Source: Planctomycetota bacterium
Lineage (GTDB): Bacteria > Planctomycetota > UBA1135 > UBA2386
Direction of reading: 5' to 3'
Length of the DNA: 64,000 nt
Assembly (NCBI GenBank): GCA_016713175.1
Contig: JADJPQ010000015.1
Span: 1-64,000, forward strand
Positions 46,323 through 55,801 of this stretch are shown one piece after another (the stretch's first letter is position 1; every line of letters starts with the position of its first letter). The notes beneath the pieces are model-generated. The model saw only the letters and a list, made by a program, of their open reading frames with translations. It had not been told where the DNA came from and made no database searches. Both the position numbers and the translations under genes were made by a program.

Positions 46323-47624
46323 ATGACCCGCGTCGACCGGCTGTTCGTCCATGTCCACGAACTGGTGACCCTGGCCGACGGTTCGCCGACCGGCGCACGC
46401 CGCGGCGCGGCGATGCGACAGCTCGGCGTCGTCGACGACGGCGCGATCGCCGTCCGCGATGGCCGGATCGTGGCGACCGGTCCGACCGACGAGATCACCC
46501 GTGAGTATCGCGCGGCGGAAGAACTCGACCTGTCGGGTTTCGTCGTGCTGCCGGGTTTCGTCGACGCCCACACCCATCCGGTGTTCGCGCGGACGCGGGA
46601 GCACGAGTTCCACATGCGGTGTGCCGGCGCCGACTACATGGCGATCGCGCAGGCCGGCGGGGGCATCCTCAGTTCGATGCGGGCAGTGCGCGAAACCACG
46701 CTGGACGAACTGACAGCGACGACGTTGTCCAATCTGCAGGGCTTTCCCGCGCATGGCACGACGACGATCGAGGCCAAGACCGGCTACGGCCTGTCGCTTC
46801 TCGACGAGGAGAAGAGCCTGCGGGCACTGGCGGCGGCGATGGCCGAGTCGCCGCTGACGGTCAAGCGGACGTTCCTCGGCGCGCACGAGTTTCCGCCCGA
46901 GTATCGCCAGGATCGCGAAGCGTACGTGCGGTTGCTGTGCGAACAGATGCTGCCGCAACTGGCGCCGCTGGCCGAGTACTGCGACGTGTTCGCCGAGCCC
47001 GGCGTGTTCGATCGCGCGCAGAGTGAACGGATCCTGACGGCGGCGAAGGCAAGCGGGCTGCGCCTGCGCGTCCATGCCGACGAGATCTCGCCGATGGGCG
47101 GCGCCGAACTGGCCGTCGCGCTCGGCGCCGATTCGGCCGACCATCTCGGCCGGATCTCCGACGAGGGCATCCGCCAGCTCGCCGCCAGCCAGACCACCGG
47201 CGTGCTGCTGCCGGGCACGATCTTCTTTCTCGGCAAGGACACCTACGCGCCGGCGCGGCGGATGATCGAGGCCGGCTGCGCGGTGGCGATCGCGACCGAC
47301 TTCAACCCGGGGTCGTGCTACACGCAGTCGATGACGCTGATCATGACGATCGCGTGTGTCCGGATGAAGATGACCGCCGAGGAGGTCATCACCGCGGCGA
47401 CGATCAATCCGGCGTTCTCGCTGCAACAAGACCACGAAGTCGGCACGCTGCACGCCGGCAAACGCGCCGACTTCGTCGCGTTGGACATCCCGAGCTGGCG
47501 CGCCGTCGGCTATGCGTTCGGCGGCAATCCGGTGGCGCTGACCGTCAAGAACGGCATCCCGATCGTCGCCAACGTCGCCGAGCAGAACCCCGATGTCTTC
47601 GGTGGCGGCCCTGCCGTGGCCTGA
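46323..47624 (+). CDS. hutI: Imidazolonepropionase
   Basis: 433 aa; hydrolyses imidazolone-5-propionate to N-formimino-L-glutamate in histidine degradation. Amidohydrolase signatures: VDAHTHPVFARTREHEFHMR (metal His pair), TTIEAKTGYGL, LRVHADEISPMGGAE and ATDFNPGSCYTQSM (metal Asp). ATG 46323 is chosen, as MTRVDRLFVH starts the usual N-terminus. The next gene takes its product; hutH and hutU are not nearby. Confidence 0.95.
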   Translation: MTRVDRLFVHVHELVTLADGSPTGARRGAAMRQLGVVDDGAIAVRDGRIVATGPTDEITREYRAAEELDLSGFVVLPGFVDAHTHPVFARTREHEFHMRCAGADYMAIAQAGGGILSSMRAVRETTLDELTATTLSNLQGFPAHGTTTIEAKTGYGLSLLDEEKSLRALAAAMAESPLTVKRTFLGAHEFPPEYRQDREAYVRLLCEQMLPQLAPLAEYCDVFAEPGVFDRAQSERILTAAKASGLRLRVHADEISPMGGAELAVALGADSADHLGRISDEGIRQLAASQTTGVLLPGTIFFLGKDTYAPARRMIEAGCAVAIATDFNPGSCYTQSMTLIMTIACVRMKMTAEEVITAATINPAFSLQQDHEVGTLHAGKRADFVALDIPSWRAVGYAFGGNPVALTVKNGIPIVANVAEQNPDVFGGGPAVA

Positions 47625-47660
47625 AATACGCTGGTTGCCCACGCCTTCTCTCGCCTCGCC

Positions 47661-48572
47661 ATGACCAAGCTGCTCGAGTTCGTCCCCAACTTCAGCGACG
47701 GCCGCAATGCGGCGGTCGTCGATCAGATCGTCGCAGCGATGGCGGCGGTGCCGGCGGCGCGTGTCCTCGACCACGAGATGGACAGCAACCACAACCGCAG
47801 CGTCGTCACGCTGGCCGGCCCGGCCGAAGCGATGGCGGCGGCGGCGGTGGCAGGCGCCCGCGCGGCGATGGAACGGATCGACCTGCGGACCCACAAGGGC
47901 GAACACAAGCGCATGGGGGCGATGGACGTCTGTCCGTTCGTGCCGCTCGGGTCGGCGACGATGGCCGACGCGGTCGCGACCGCGCATCACGTCGGCGAAC
48001 GGATCGGCCGCGAACTCGGGCTGCCAGTGTTCTGCTACGGCGAGGCCTGCAAGCGCGAGAGCCGGCGCGTGCTCGGCAACTTCCGCAACAAGGAGTTCGA
48101 AGGCCTGCTGCCGCTGGTCTCTGTCGATCCGGAGTTCATGCCGGACTACGGGCCGGCGCGCCTGCATCCGACCGCCGGCGCCGTCGCGGTCGGCGCCCGG
48201 ACGTTCCTGATCGCCTACAACATCAACCTGCAGACCACCGACGTGCAGATCGCCAAGGACATCGCCAAGGCCGTGCGCGAGAAGGACGGCGGGCTGAAGA
48301 AGGTGCAGGCGATGGGCTTCTTCCTCGACGACAAACAGATGGCGCAGGTCAGCATGAACCTGCTCGACTTCCAGGTGACGTCGATCCGGCGGGTGTTCGA
48401 CGAAGTCGCGGCGCGGGCGAAGGCGGCGGGCGTGGCGATCGCGGAGAGCGAACTGGTCGGACTGGCGCCGGCGGCGGCGATCGATCTGGCGACGGCGCAG
48501 CACGTGCAATTGCGCGGGTTCGACCCGGCGCGGCAGGTCGTGGAGCAGCGGCTGGCGGCGGTCGGTCGCTGA
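47661..48572 (+). CDS. Glutamate formimidoyltransferase
   Basis: 303 aa, corresponding to the formiminotransferase half of FTCD without the cyclodeaminase. It moves the formimino group from N-formiminoglutamate to tetrahydrofolate, yielding glutamate. LEFVPNFSDGRNAAVVDQIV, DSNHNRSVVTLAG, HKGEHKRMGAMDVCPFVP and YGPARLHPTAGAVAVGAR are characteristic. It follows hutI by 36 bases and completes histidine breakdown to glutamate. Confidence 0.93.
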   Translation: MTKLLEFVPNFSDGRNAAVVDQIVAAMAAVPAARVLDHEMDSNHNRSVVTLAGPAEAMAAAAVAGARAAMERIDLRTHKGEHKRMGAMDVCPFVPLGSATMADAVATAHHVGERIGRELGLPVFCYGEACKRESRRVLGNFRNKEFEGLLPLVSVDPEFMPDYGPARLHPTAGAVAVGARTFLIAYNINLQTTDVQIAKDIAKAVREKDGGLKKVQAMGFFLDDKQMAQVSMNLLDFQVTSIRRVFDEVAARAKAAGVAIAESELVGLAPAAAIDLATAQHVQLRGFDPARQVVEQRLAAVGR

Positions 48573-48582
48573 GCGCGCAGCG

Positions 48583-49761
48583 TCACTGCGCCGCGCCCAG
48601 CGTCACCGGCACGACTTCGAGGCGCGGCGCGTCCGGCAACCCGCGCACCAGCTTGACCTGCACGACCTGCCCCGGCTTCTTGCCGCGCAGCGCCTGTTCC
48701 AGGTGGTCGAACGATCGGACCGGCCGCTCATCGACGGCGATGATCAGATCGCCCCAGCGGGTGTTGCGACCCGCAATCTCGAACGGCCGGATGCCGGCCT
48801 TGTCGGCGCCGCCGCCGGGCACCACACCGGTGATCAGTGCGCCGCGCACCGGGCCGCTCTCGAGGTCCTCGACCAGATAGCTGCGCAGGCGCGGATCCTC
48901 CTCGAGGTTGCTGACGCCGAGCACTGCGCGCTGGGGTTGCGCCTGCACCGCGGCGGTAACTTCGCCGAGCAGCGCCGGCACGATGTCGTTGACGGTGTCG
49001 ACCGGCACCGCGAAGCCGATGCCGGCGCTGGCGCCGGACGGCGAGTAGATGGCCGTGGTGACGCCGATCAGGCGACCCGCGGAATCGAGCAACGGGCCGC
49101 CGGAGTTGCCGGGGTTGATCGCGGCGTCGACCTGGATCAGGCCGGCAAGCACGTTGCCTTCCTTGGTGCGGATGTTGCGCCCGAGCGCGCTGACGATGCC
49201 GGTGGTCATCGTCTGGTCGAAGCCGAACGGGTTGCCGATCGCGATCGCGGTCTGGCCGACCTTCAGTTCCTTGCTGCTGCCGAGCGGGATCGGCTGCAGG
49301 CCCATGGTGCTGCCCTGCAGTTGCAGCACGGCGAGGTCGTGTTCGGGTGAGGCGTGCATCACGCGGGCGGTGTAGGACTTCTCCGACAGCACGACCTTGA
49401 CGGTCTGGGTGCCCTTGACGACGTGATAGTTGGTGACCACCGTGCCGCGGTCGTCCCAGACGAAGCCGCTGCCCGAGCCTTCCTGGGTGCCGGCGTCGTA
49501 GCCCCAGGCGTCGCGAACGCGTACCCGGGTGGTGATGTGGGCGATCGATGGCGAGCGGCTGGCGAAGACGTCGACGAAGGTCCGCTCCAAGGGTGCCAAT
49601 TCGCCGCGCGGGGCGACCTGCCGCGGCTCAGCGCTCGGCGGCCGGTTGAATACGCCGGTGCGATCGAGGACCAGGAACGCGGCGAGCGCGAACGCGGCGC
49701 CGGCGAGCACCAGCGGCATCGCCGAGGGACGGCGGGGTTCGAAGGACTGGAAGTTCGTCAT
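48583..49761 (-). CDS. HtrA/DegP-type serine protease
   Basis: 392 aa. A single membrane anchor near residues 16-35 (MPLVLAGAAFALAAFLVL) is followed by a trypsin-like domain with catalytic His (TNYHVV), Asp (EHDLAVL) and Ser (NPGNSGGPLLDSAG), and one PDZ domain (about 285-390). It handles misfolded proteins outside the inner membrane. ATG 49761 (MTNFQSF) is chosen. Convergent with the formimidoyltransferase gene; only 10 bases separate the stops. Confidence 0.92.
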   Translation of the reverse strand: MTNFQSFEPRRPSAMPLVLAGAAFALAAFLVLDRTGVFNRPPSAEPRQVAPRGELAPLERTFVDVFASRSPSIAHITTRVRVRDAWGYDAGTQEGSGSGFVWDDRGTVVTNYHVVKGTQTVKVVLSEKSYTARVMHASPEHDLAVLQLQGSTMGLQPIPLGSSKELKVGQTAIAIGNPFGFDQTMTTGIVSALGRNIRTKEGNVLAGLIQVDAAINPGNSGGPLLDSAGRLIGVTTAIYSPSGASAGIGFAVPVDTVNDIVPALLGEVTAAVQAQPQRAVLGVSNLEEDPRLRSYLVEDLESGPVRGALITGVVPGGGADKAGIRPFEIAGRNTRWGDLIIAVDERPVRSFDHLEQALRGKKPGQVVQVKLVRGLPDAPRLEVVPVTLGAAQ

Positions 49762-49864
49762 CGCGGCGGCGCTACTACGGGGATGGCAGGGGGTACTTTT
49801 GGCCCGGGCTGCGCCGGGGCGCAAGATCCGAGTGGCCTACGGCTACACTGCCGCCACGGAGGCG

Positions 49865-50248
49865 ATGACGTCGATGTCCGAGAGTCTGCGGCGAATCCTC
49901 GGTGGTGGTGTGGGGCTCGGTCTTGGCGTGCTGGCGTACTGGTTGCTGCTGCGGCTCGACGTGCACATCCTCGCTGGTGTAGGCGCCGGCCTGGCGCTCG
50001 GGGTCTCGGCGGCGGCGACACAACGCCGCCCCAGGTGGGGCCTGATCACGGCGCTGGCCGCCGTCGCGGCGTCGCTGCTGGTCGAGTTCGTGTTCTTGCC
50101 GTTCGCCGCGGATCCGTCCTTCGGCTACTTCATGACCCACATCAGCGACTTGCCGCGCAACTCGTTGGTGTCGTTGGCGGTGGTGGCGGCGTTGGGGTTC
50201 TGGTTCGGCTGCGGGCGGACCCGCCTGGATTCGTCGACCCGGGTCTGA
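49865..50248 (+). CDS. Small integral membrane protein, unknown
   Basis: 127 aa with about four hydrophobic helices (GLGLGVLAYWLLLRL, VGAGLALGVSAAAT, ITALAAVAASLLVEFVFLP, SLVSLAVVAALGFWF). No family recognised. ATG 49865 is used; an ATG at 49874 is also possible. Divergent from htrA with a 103-bp gap that holds a weak promoter-like TACACT. Confidence 0.6.
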   Translation: MTSMSESLRRILGGGVGLGLGVLAYWLLLRLDVHILAGVGAGLALGVSAAATQRRPRWGLITALAAVAASLLVEFVFLPFAADPSFGYFMTHISDLPRNSLVSLAVVAALGFWFGCGRTRLDSSTRV

Positions 50249-50263
50249 CCCTGGTCGAGCCGA

Positions 50264-53068
50264 TCAGCCCTGCTGCGGCCACAACTGCCGCCAATCCGGG
50301 TCCGGCGAACCCGCCTGCGCGCGCAGCATCTCGACGGCCGCAGGGTGCAGCGTCACCCGTTCGAGCGCGGTCTCAGCCAGCGCCTGACCACAGGTCTCGG
50401 CGATGCCTTCGGCGTGCAACCCGTGGTAGCGGAAGATGTGCGCCGGCGTGCCCGACTTGGAGAACTTGACGACCGCCTTGGCGATCTGCCGGGTGCCGGC
50501 GATCGAGCCGAGGTTGTCGAGCAGTCCGATCTCGCCATCGTGCACCGACACGATCGGCACGCGCCGACCCGCCAGATCGACCGCATCGGCGGCACCGAGC
50601 GCGCCGCCGCCCGGCCGCAGGTGCAGCGTGCCGTCGACGCCGAGCGTCTGCCGCAGGTGCGTGAACGCGGTCTTCCGCGCCAGTTCGCCGCACAGGAGGT
50701 CGGGCGAGGTGGCGACGATCACGTTGGCGTAGACACCGCGATCGAGCAGCAGTTCGGCAGCTTGGACCGCTTCGGGCACCAGCGCGCCCATCACGAACAG
50801 GTCGACGACGTTTTCGCCGGGCGAGTAGCCGCGGTAGCCGCGCCAATCGATCAGGTGGTAGCCGCCGGCGAGCGTGTGTTCTCGCACCGTCGCCAGGATC
50901 TCGACGTCGGCGACGTGGGGCACTTCGGCCTCGTGCAGGCCGCCGTCCTGCGCCGTCAGGCCGAGCGCGGCGCCGTCGGGGATGCCCTGCTTGAAGCGCG
51001 CCTGCCGTCGCAGCCAGGTGAGCAGCAGGTCCTGGTGCAGCGCCCGGGTGACCCCGCGGATCATCACGCCGCTGCGCCCCTTGTTGTCGTTGCGGAAGTG
51101 CCGCGCGATCGCATCGCACAGGATCCATTCGAGCTCGATCGCGAACGCCGGCTCCCAGGTGATCAGGTTGGGGATCTGGATGTCGCTCTTCCAGCTGTGC
51201 TGCGCGCCCTCGGGCGCCAGCGTGATGCCGCTCGGCGTGCCGACCAGGATGAAGCTGCTGCCCCAGTAGAGGTTGTAGTAGAGCTGGTCGAGGGCGCGTT
51301 TGATGAAGAAGTCGTAGACCGTCATCATCGGCAGGAACGGGATGCCGGCGACGTGTCCCATCTTGCCGAACGAGCCGACCGCCGACATGCAGTTGGCCTC
51401 GGCGATCTCGAACCGGATGTGCCGCGTCCAGGCTTCGTCGGTCGGCGACAGCTCCGGCCGCAGGCGTTCGTGCAGGTTCAGCTTGCCTTCCCAGTTCTCG
51501 TCGTGGCGCGGGCCGAAGATCTTCTCGTCCATCGCCGGGTTGATGTTGGTGCTGGTGCCGACGTCGGGCGCCATCGTCATCATCAGGTCGGCGACCGGGT
51601 TCCAGCGCGCCTCGTCGGCGGTCGGCGCCTTGCCGGCCTTCTGTTCCTTGCCGGCCTTGTGCAGTTCGTCGTAGACGCCGATGCGAACCAGCTTGGCCGC
51701 GAGTTGGCCCCACATCCACTGCGTGTGGGTCGTCGGCGCCAGCTTCAGGTTGATGTCCAGGCGCTCGGGCACGCCGCCGGCCTGTTCGATCGCGACGGCG
51801 ATCTTCTGCCGGTTGGCCTGCTGCTGGCTCTCCAGCGCCTCGATGCCGAGCCGCATCGCCACGCCGCGCTGCAGCAGGAACTTGCCTTCGTCGCTCTTGC
51901 TGTCGAACCGGACGAACGGCCGCTCGAGGGTCATGCCGTGCGCGGCCAGGATCTTCGCCACCTCCGGCTCGTCGGGCAGTGCCGAGTGGTTGCCGTTGGC
52001 AGCCACGCACTCGAGGCCGCGGCCCTTGACGGTGTGGGCAATGATCAGCGTCGGCGTGCGCTTGTCGACCTTGCTCTGCTCGAACGCCCTGGCGATGACC
52101 TGGTGGTCGTGACCGCCGGTGTCGAAGAACAGTCGGATCACCTCGTCGTCGCCGAGCGAATCGAGCAGTTTGCGGCAGGTCTTGTCGGCGCCGAGGATCG
52201 CTTCGCGCATCAGCTTCGCATCGCGCTTCCACAGCAGCGCCTGGTAGTGATAGTCGGTCATCCCCGACTCGAACACCGCCTTCAGCGCGGCGCCGCCGCG
52301 CCGCGAGAACACGTCTTCGCGGAACGAGCCGTGCCGCAACTGGATCACTTCCCAGCCGTTGGCGACGGCGGTGCGTTCGATGCGGTCGGCGTCGGTGCCC
52401 TTCAGGCCGCGGTTGTTGGGGATGCGCGTGCCGTCGAGGTTCTGCCGGTTGTAGTCGATGATCCAGGTGACGTTGCCGAGTTCGCGTTCGGCGACTTCGG
52501 GCAGCACTTCGAGCAAAGAGCCTTCGCGGAACTCGCTGTCGCCCATCATGCACCAGAAGTGCGGCTCATCGAGATCGTGGCCGTGCTGCCGGGCGTAGCG
52601 GTAGGCCAGCGCGAGATAGACCGCGGCGACCGGCGGGATGCCGACCGAACCGGATGGCAGGAAGCGCCAGCCGTCGGGATCGGCTTCGGCGTGGTAGCTC
52701 TGGAACACCGGCGCGCCGTCGTGGCTGAAGCTGCGCAACCGGTGCATCACCGCTTCGCTGGCGGCTTCGTCGAACCAGCGGCCGTCGGCGTGGCGGAACA
52801 GGCCCAGCGCATGGTGCAGCGCGTGGTCGACCGGCGAGGCGTGCGGCTTGCAGCAGACGAAGTCGCCCGGTTCGCGGACCAGGAGGTGCAGCGTCGCCAG
52901 GAAGTCGAGCGAACTGGCGCAGGCGGCTGGATGGCCGCCGACCTTCGGGTCGGTCTTGTCGGCGTCTTCGCGGTTGTTGGCGATGTGGATCATCGCCACC
53001 ATGTGGGCGAACGCGCGTTGGGCGATGCGTTCGATCAGCTGGAAGTCGGGCTTGGTCGCGGCCTTCAT
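50264..53068 (-). CDS. aceE: Pyruvate dehydrogenase E1 component, homodimeric type
   Basis: 934 aa. It decarboxylates pyruvate with thiamine diphosphate and acetylates the lipoyl group of E2. The ThDP motif is MGDSEFREGSLLEVLPE followed about 25 residues later by IIDYNRQNLDGT. GGHPAACASSLDFLATLH and CKPHASPVDHALHHALGLF form the N-terminal active-site region; transketolase-like pyrimidine and C-terminal domains follow. No E2 or E3 gene adjoins. The length is slightly above E. coli AceE; a related 2-oxoacid E1 cannot be excluded. Confidence 0.85.
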   Translation of the reverse strand: MKAATKPDFQLIERIAQRAFAHMVAMIHIANNREDADKTDPKVGGHPAACASSLDFLATLHLLVREPGDFVCCKPHASPVDHALHHALGLFRHADGRWFDEAASEAVMHRLRSFSHDGAPVFQSYHAEADPDGWRFLPSGSVGIPPVAAVYLALAYRYARQHGHDLDEPHFWCMMGDSEFREGSLLEVLPEVAERELGNVTWIIDYNRQNLDGTRIPNNRGLKGTDADRIERTAVANGWEVIQLRHGSFREDVFSRRGGAALKAVFESGMTDYHYQALLWKRDAKLMREAILGADKTCRKLLDSLGDDEVIRLFFDTGGHDHQVIARAFEQSKVDKRTPTLIIAHTVKGRGLECVAANGNHSALPDEPEVAKILAAHGMTLERPFVRFDSKSDEGKFLLQRGVAMRLGIEALESQQQANRQKIAVAIEQAGGVPERLDINLKLAPTTHTQWMWGQLAAKLVRIGVYDELHKAGKEQKAGKAPTADEARWNPVADLMMTMAPDVGTSTNINPAMDEKIFGPRHDENWEGKLNLHERLRPELSPTDEAWTRHIRFEIAEANCMSAVGSFGKMGHVAGIPFLPMMTVYDFFIKRALDQLYYNLYWGSSFILVGTPSGITLAPEGAQHSWKSDIQIPNLITWEPAFAIELEWILCDAIARHFRNDNKGRSGVMIRGVTRALHQDLLLTWLRRQARFKQGIPDGAALGLTAQDGGLHEAEVPHVADVEILATVREHTLAGGYHLIDWRGYRGYSPGENVVDLFVMGALVPEAVQAAELLLDRGVYANVIVATSPDLLCGELARKTAFTHLRQTLGVDGTLHLRPGGGALGAADAVDLAGRRVPIVSVHDGEIGLLDNLGSIAGTRQIAKAVVKFSKSGTPAHIFRYHGLHAEGIAETCGQALAETALERVTLHPAAVEMLRAQAGSPDPDWRQLWPQQG

Positions 53069-53325
53069 GGGGTCGGGTGGGCTCTTTCGCTTAGTCGGCA
53101 GAACACCCCAGGTTAGGAGGCGGCGGGGACGGGTGCCACTGCTGCCGGGGGTGCGTTGGTAGTTGTCCTTATCCCATGGTCGCGACTGGACTTGGGGAGT
53201 CGGTGGTGGCTGCGGTGACGGGCAGCCGGGGCTCCCCGAGCGATGGTCCCGGGCGGCGCCGCCGCGAATGGTCCGCTGCTACCCGTCGATCGGATTCCGA
53301 CCTGAGGAACGACTGGCTGTTCAGG

Positions 53326-54687
53326 TCACGTCCGTGCTGCGGGCGCTCGCGGCGGCGCGACCAGGCCGATGCCGAGGCCAAGCGTGGCGATCACCAGTGT
53401 TGCCGAGATCCAGAACGGCGCCGCGAAAGCGATCGAGTCGAATGCGGTGCCGTACAGCAGCGGCATCGCGATCCGCGCGATGCCACCATAGGTCTGCTGC
53501 AGGCCCATCCACAGGCCGCGATCCTGCTGCGGCACGACTCGCGACAACAGCCCGGTCACACAGGGGAACGTGAAGGCGGTGCCGAGCGGCAGCAGCGCCA
53601 CCGCAATCGCCAGCCACGGCAGGGACGTCGCGACGGCGACCCCGGCGATTCCCGTCGCCAGCGTGACGATGCCGACGCGCGACAACCGCACTTCGCCGAG
53701 GCGGTCGACCAGCCGGCCCAGCAGCAGCGTGCGGGCGAACACCGAGATCGCGCCGATGTACAGGTAGAACCAGCCGATCGTCTGTTCGGTGACGCCAAAG
53801 CGCCGGTTCAGGAACAGCGCCAGCACCGCATTGATGCCCTGGAAGGCGCCGATCGCGATCGCATAGGTCAGGATCAGCCGCGACGCCGGCTGCGTGGGTT
53901 GCGACAGCACGTACCAGAACGCTTCGCGCGGCGACTTGCGCACGGCACCTGCCGGTGTGTTCGCCTTCGACTCGGGCAGATGGCGGCGCGCGAACACGAT
54001 CGTCAGCAGGCAAAGCGCCGCGGCGACGAAGCCCGGACAGCCATGGCCGAGCCGGAACTCCGCCGCACCGGGCCACAGGTCGACCTTGCCGAAGTCGAAC
54101 GCGAACTTGCCGATCACCGGGCCCAGCGCGACCCCGAGATTGGTCGCCGCCGACAGCCACCCGAGCGCGCGCGCGCGATCCTGCGGGGCCGTCGAATCGG
54201 CGACGTAGGCCTGGATCACACCGACGGTGCCGCCGCCGGCGCCGAGCACCAGCCGCGACAGGAACAGCATGGGCAGCGAATCCGCGAACCCGAACAGCAC
54301 ATAGGCGATCGCCGAGCCGCCGAGTGCGATCAGCAACGCCGGCCGGCGACCGTTGCTGTCCGAGAACCGGCCCCAGAACGGGGCCGACAGCAACTGCGCC
54401 AGCGTGAAGGCCGCGGCGATCAGGCCGGCCAGCGTGCCGGTGCCGAGCGGGATGCCGGCCAGCGTGACGCCGCCCGCGGCGTAGCGATCGACGTAGAACG
54501 GCACCAGTGGCACGATCATCAACAGCCCGACCATGTCCAGGAACGCGGTGGCCATCAGCACGCGCAACTGCGGCGGCACCTTGCGGAGTTCGCGGCCGAC
54601 GGTCCACAACAGCAGCAGTCCGATCACCGCCAGCACGGACCAGACCACCGGGTCGTGCATCGCATCGGCGAGCGGGTCGCTTGGCAT
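53326..54687 (-). CDS. MFS transporter (drug-exporter type)
   Basis: 453 aa from ATG 54687. About twelve hydrophobic helices; motif A is GRFSDSNGRRPALLIALGG between helices 2 and 3 and a weaker copy, LGRLVDRLGEVRLSRVG, in the second half. The overall form resembles tetracycline-type exporters (LGAGGGTVGVIQAYVAD in helix 4-5). Substrate unknown. The 257-bp gap downstream, to aceE, shows no gene. Confidence 0.85.
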   Translation of the reverse strand: MPSDPLADAMHDPVVWSVLAVIGLLLLWTVGRELRKVPPQLRVLMATAFLDMVGLLMIVPLVPFYVDRYAAGGVTLAGIPLGTGTLAGLIAAAFTLAQLLSAPFWGRFSDSNGRRPALLIALGGSAIAYVLFGFADSLPMLFLSRLVLGAGGGTVGVIQAYVADSTAPQDRARALGWLSAATNLGVALGPVIGKFAFDFGKVDLWPGAAEFRLGHGCPGFVAAALCLLTIVFARRHLPESKANTPAGAVRKSPREAFWYVLSQPTQPASRLILTYAIAIGAFQGINAVLALFLNRRFGVTEQTIGWFYLYIGAISVFARTLLLGRLVDRLGEVRLSRVGIVTLATGIAGVAVATSLPWLAIAVALLPLGTAFTFPCVTGLLSRVVPQQDRGLWMGLQQTYGGIARIAMPLLYGTAFDSIAFAAPFWISATLVIATLGLGIGLVAPPRAPAART

Positions 54688-54765
54688 CGGGCGGGACAGT
54701 AGCGGCAAGTGGTGGAATCGCACGTCGGGACGCCGTGCTTCTGCGGCACGGCCGATTTCGCGCGG

Positions 54766-55737
54766 TCACTGCAGCGGCACCGAGCGCAGGAACTGCACGG
54801 CGACTGCCTCGGCCCACCGCCGCGGCCGCCAGGGTGTGCCGCCGTCGACGAAGCCGACGTGGCCGCCGTGGCGCTGCAGGCAAGGAGTCAGGAATCGCGA
54901 GTCGGCGACGGCGGTGTGGGGGAACACGGTTGCGGGGACCAGCGGGTCATCGGCCGCGGCAAGCAACAACGTCGGACGGCGGATCGCGGGCAGGAACCGG
55001 GCGCAACTCTGCGAGCGCCAGTAGTGCGTGGCCGAGGTGAAGCCGTGCAGCGGCGCGGTCACGAGGTCGTCGAAGGTGGCGAACGAGCGGCAGCGACGAA
55101 CGGCGCCGACGTCGAGGAGGCCTGGAAAGCGTTCGGCCTTGGCCAGCGCCTTGGGGATCAGCGTGCGCAGGAAGTGACGGGCGATCGAGCCGCCGTAGCG
55201 GCGATCGCATTGGCGCGCGGCGACCTCCAGATCGAACGGCGGGCAGATCGCGACGGCACCGCGCACGGCTGCCGGTGCCTGGTCGCCGACTTCGCCGAGC
55301 CATTTCAGCAGCACGTTGCCGCCCAGCGAGAAACCGATCAGGAACAGGGGGCGATCCGGATGCTCGGCCAGCAGCCGTCCGATCACGCCGGCAAGGTCAC
55401 CGGTCTCGCCGCTGTGGTAGCTGCGCGCCTGGCGGTTCAGTTCGCCGCCGCAGGAGCGGAACTCGAGGGTCGTGAAGTTCCAACCGGCGGCGAGCACGTG
55501 GCGCGCGCATTCGCCGACGTAGTTGCTGGCGACGCTGCCTTCGAGGCCGTGCAGCAGCAGCACGTTTGGCTGGCCCGGCCGGTCGGCGCTCTTGTGCACC
55601 CGGACGAAGTCGTCGTCCGGCGTCGACCAGCGTTCGAGGCGAAGCGGCGGCAGCGGCGTGGCGCGGCCCCAGGCCGCCACCGTGGTCTGCAGCAGGCCGG
55701 TGCGCGCCCACCAGGCAGGTCGGAACGGCGCTCTCAC
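54766..55737 (-). CDS. YheT-like alpha/beta hydrolase
   Basis: 323 aa from GTG 55737; the ATG at 55803 is rejected because it would touch the divergent gene's start. The catalytic triad is visible: nucleophile GFSLGGNVLLKWLGE, Asp in AADDPLVP and His in RHGGHVGFV. LLLHGLEGSVASNYVG and SCGGELNR are typical of the YheT/UPF0017 family of esterases. Substrate unknown. Confidence 0.85.
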   Translation of the reverse strand: MRAPFRPAWWARTGLLQTTVAAWGRATPLPPLRLERWSTPDDDFVRVHKSADRPGQPNVLLLHGLEGSVASNYVGECARHVLAAGWNFTTLEFRSCGGELNRQARSYHSGETGDLAGVIGRLLAEHPDRPLFLIGFSLGGNVLLKWLGEVGDQAPAAVRGAVAICPPFDLEVAARQCDRRYGGSIARHFLRTLIPKALAKAERFPGLLDVGAVRRCRSFATFDDLVTAPLHGFTSATHYWRSQSCARFLPAIRRPTLLLAAADDPLVPATVFPHTAVADSRFLTPCLQRHGGHVGFVDGGTPWRPRRWAEAVAVQFLRSVPLQ

Positions 55738-55801
55738 GTTGCGGCGGGTCCGACGACCGGGCTTTGCATCGCGGCAGCGTAGCGGGTTGGCTGTGCCAGC
55801 C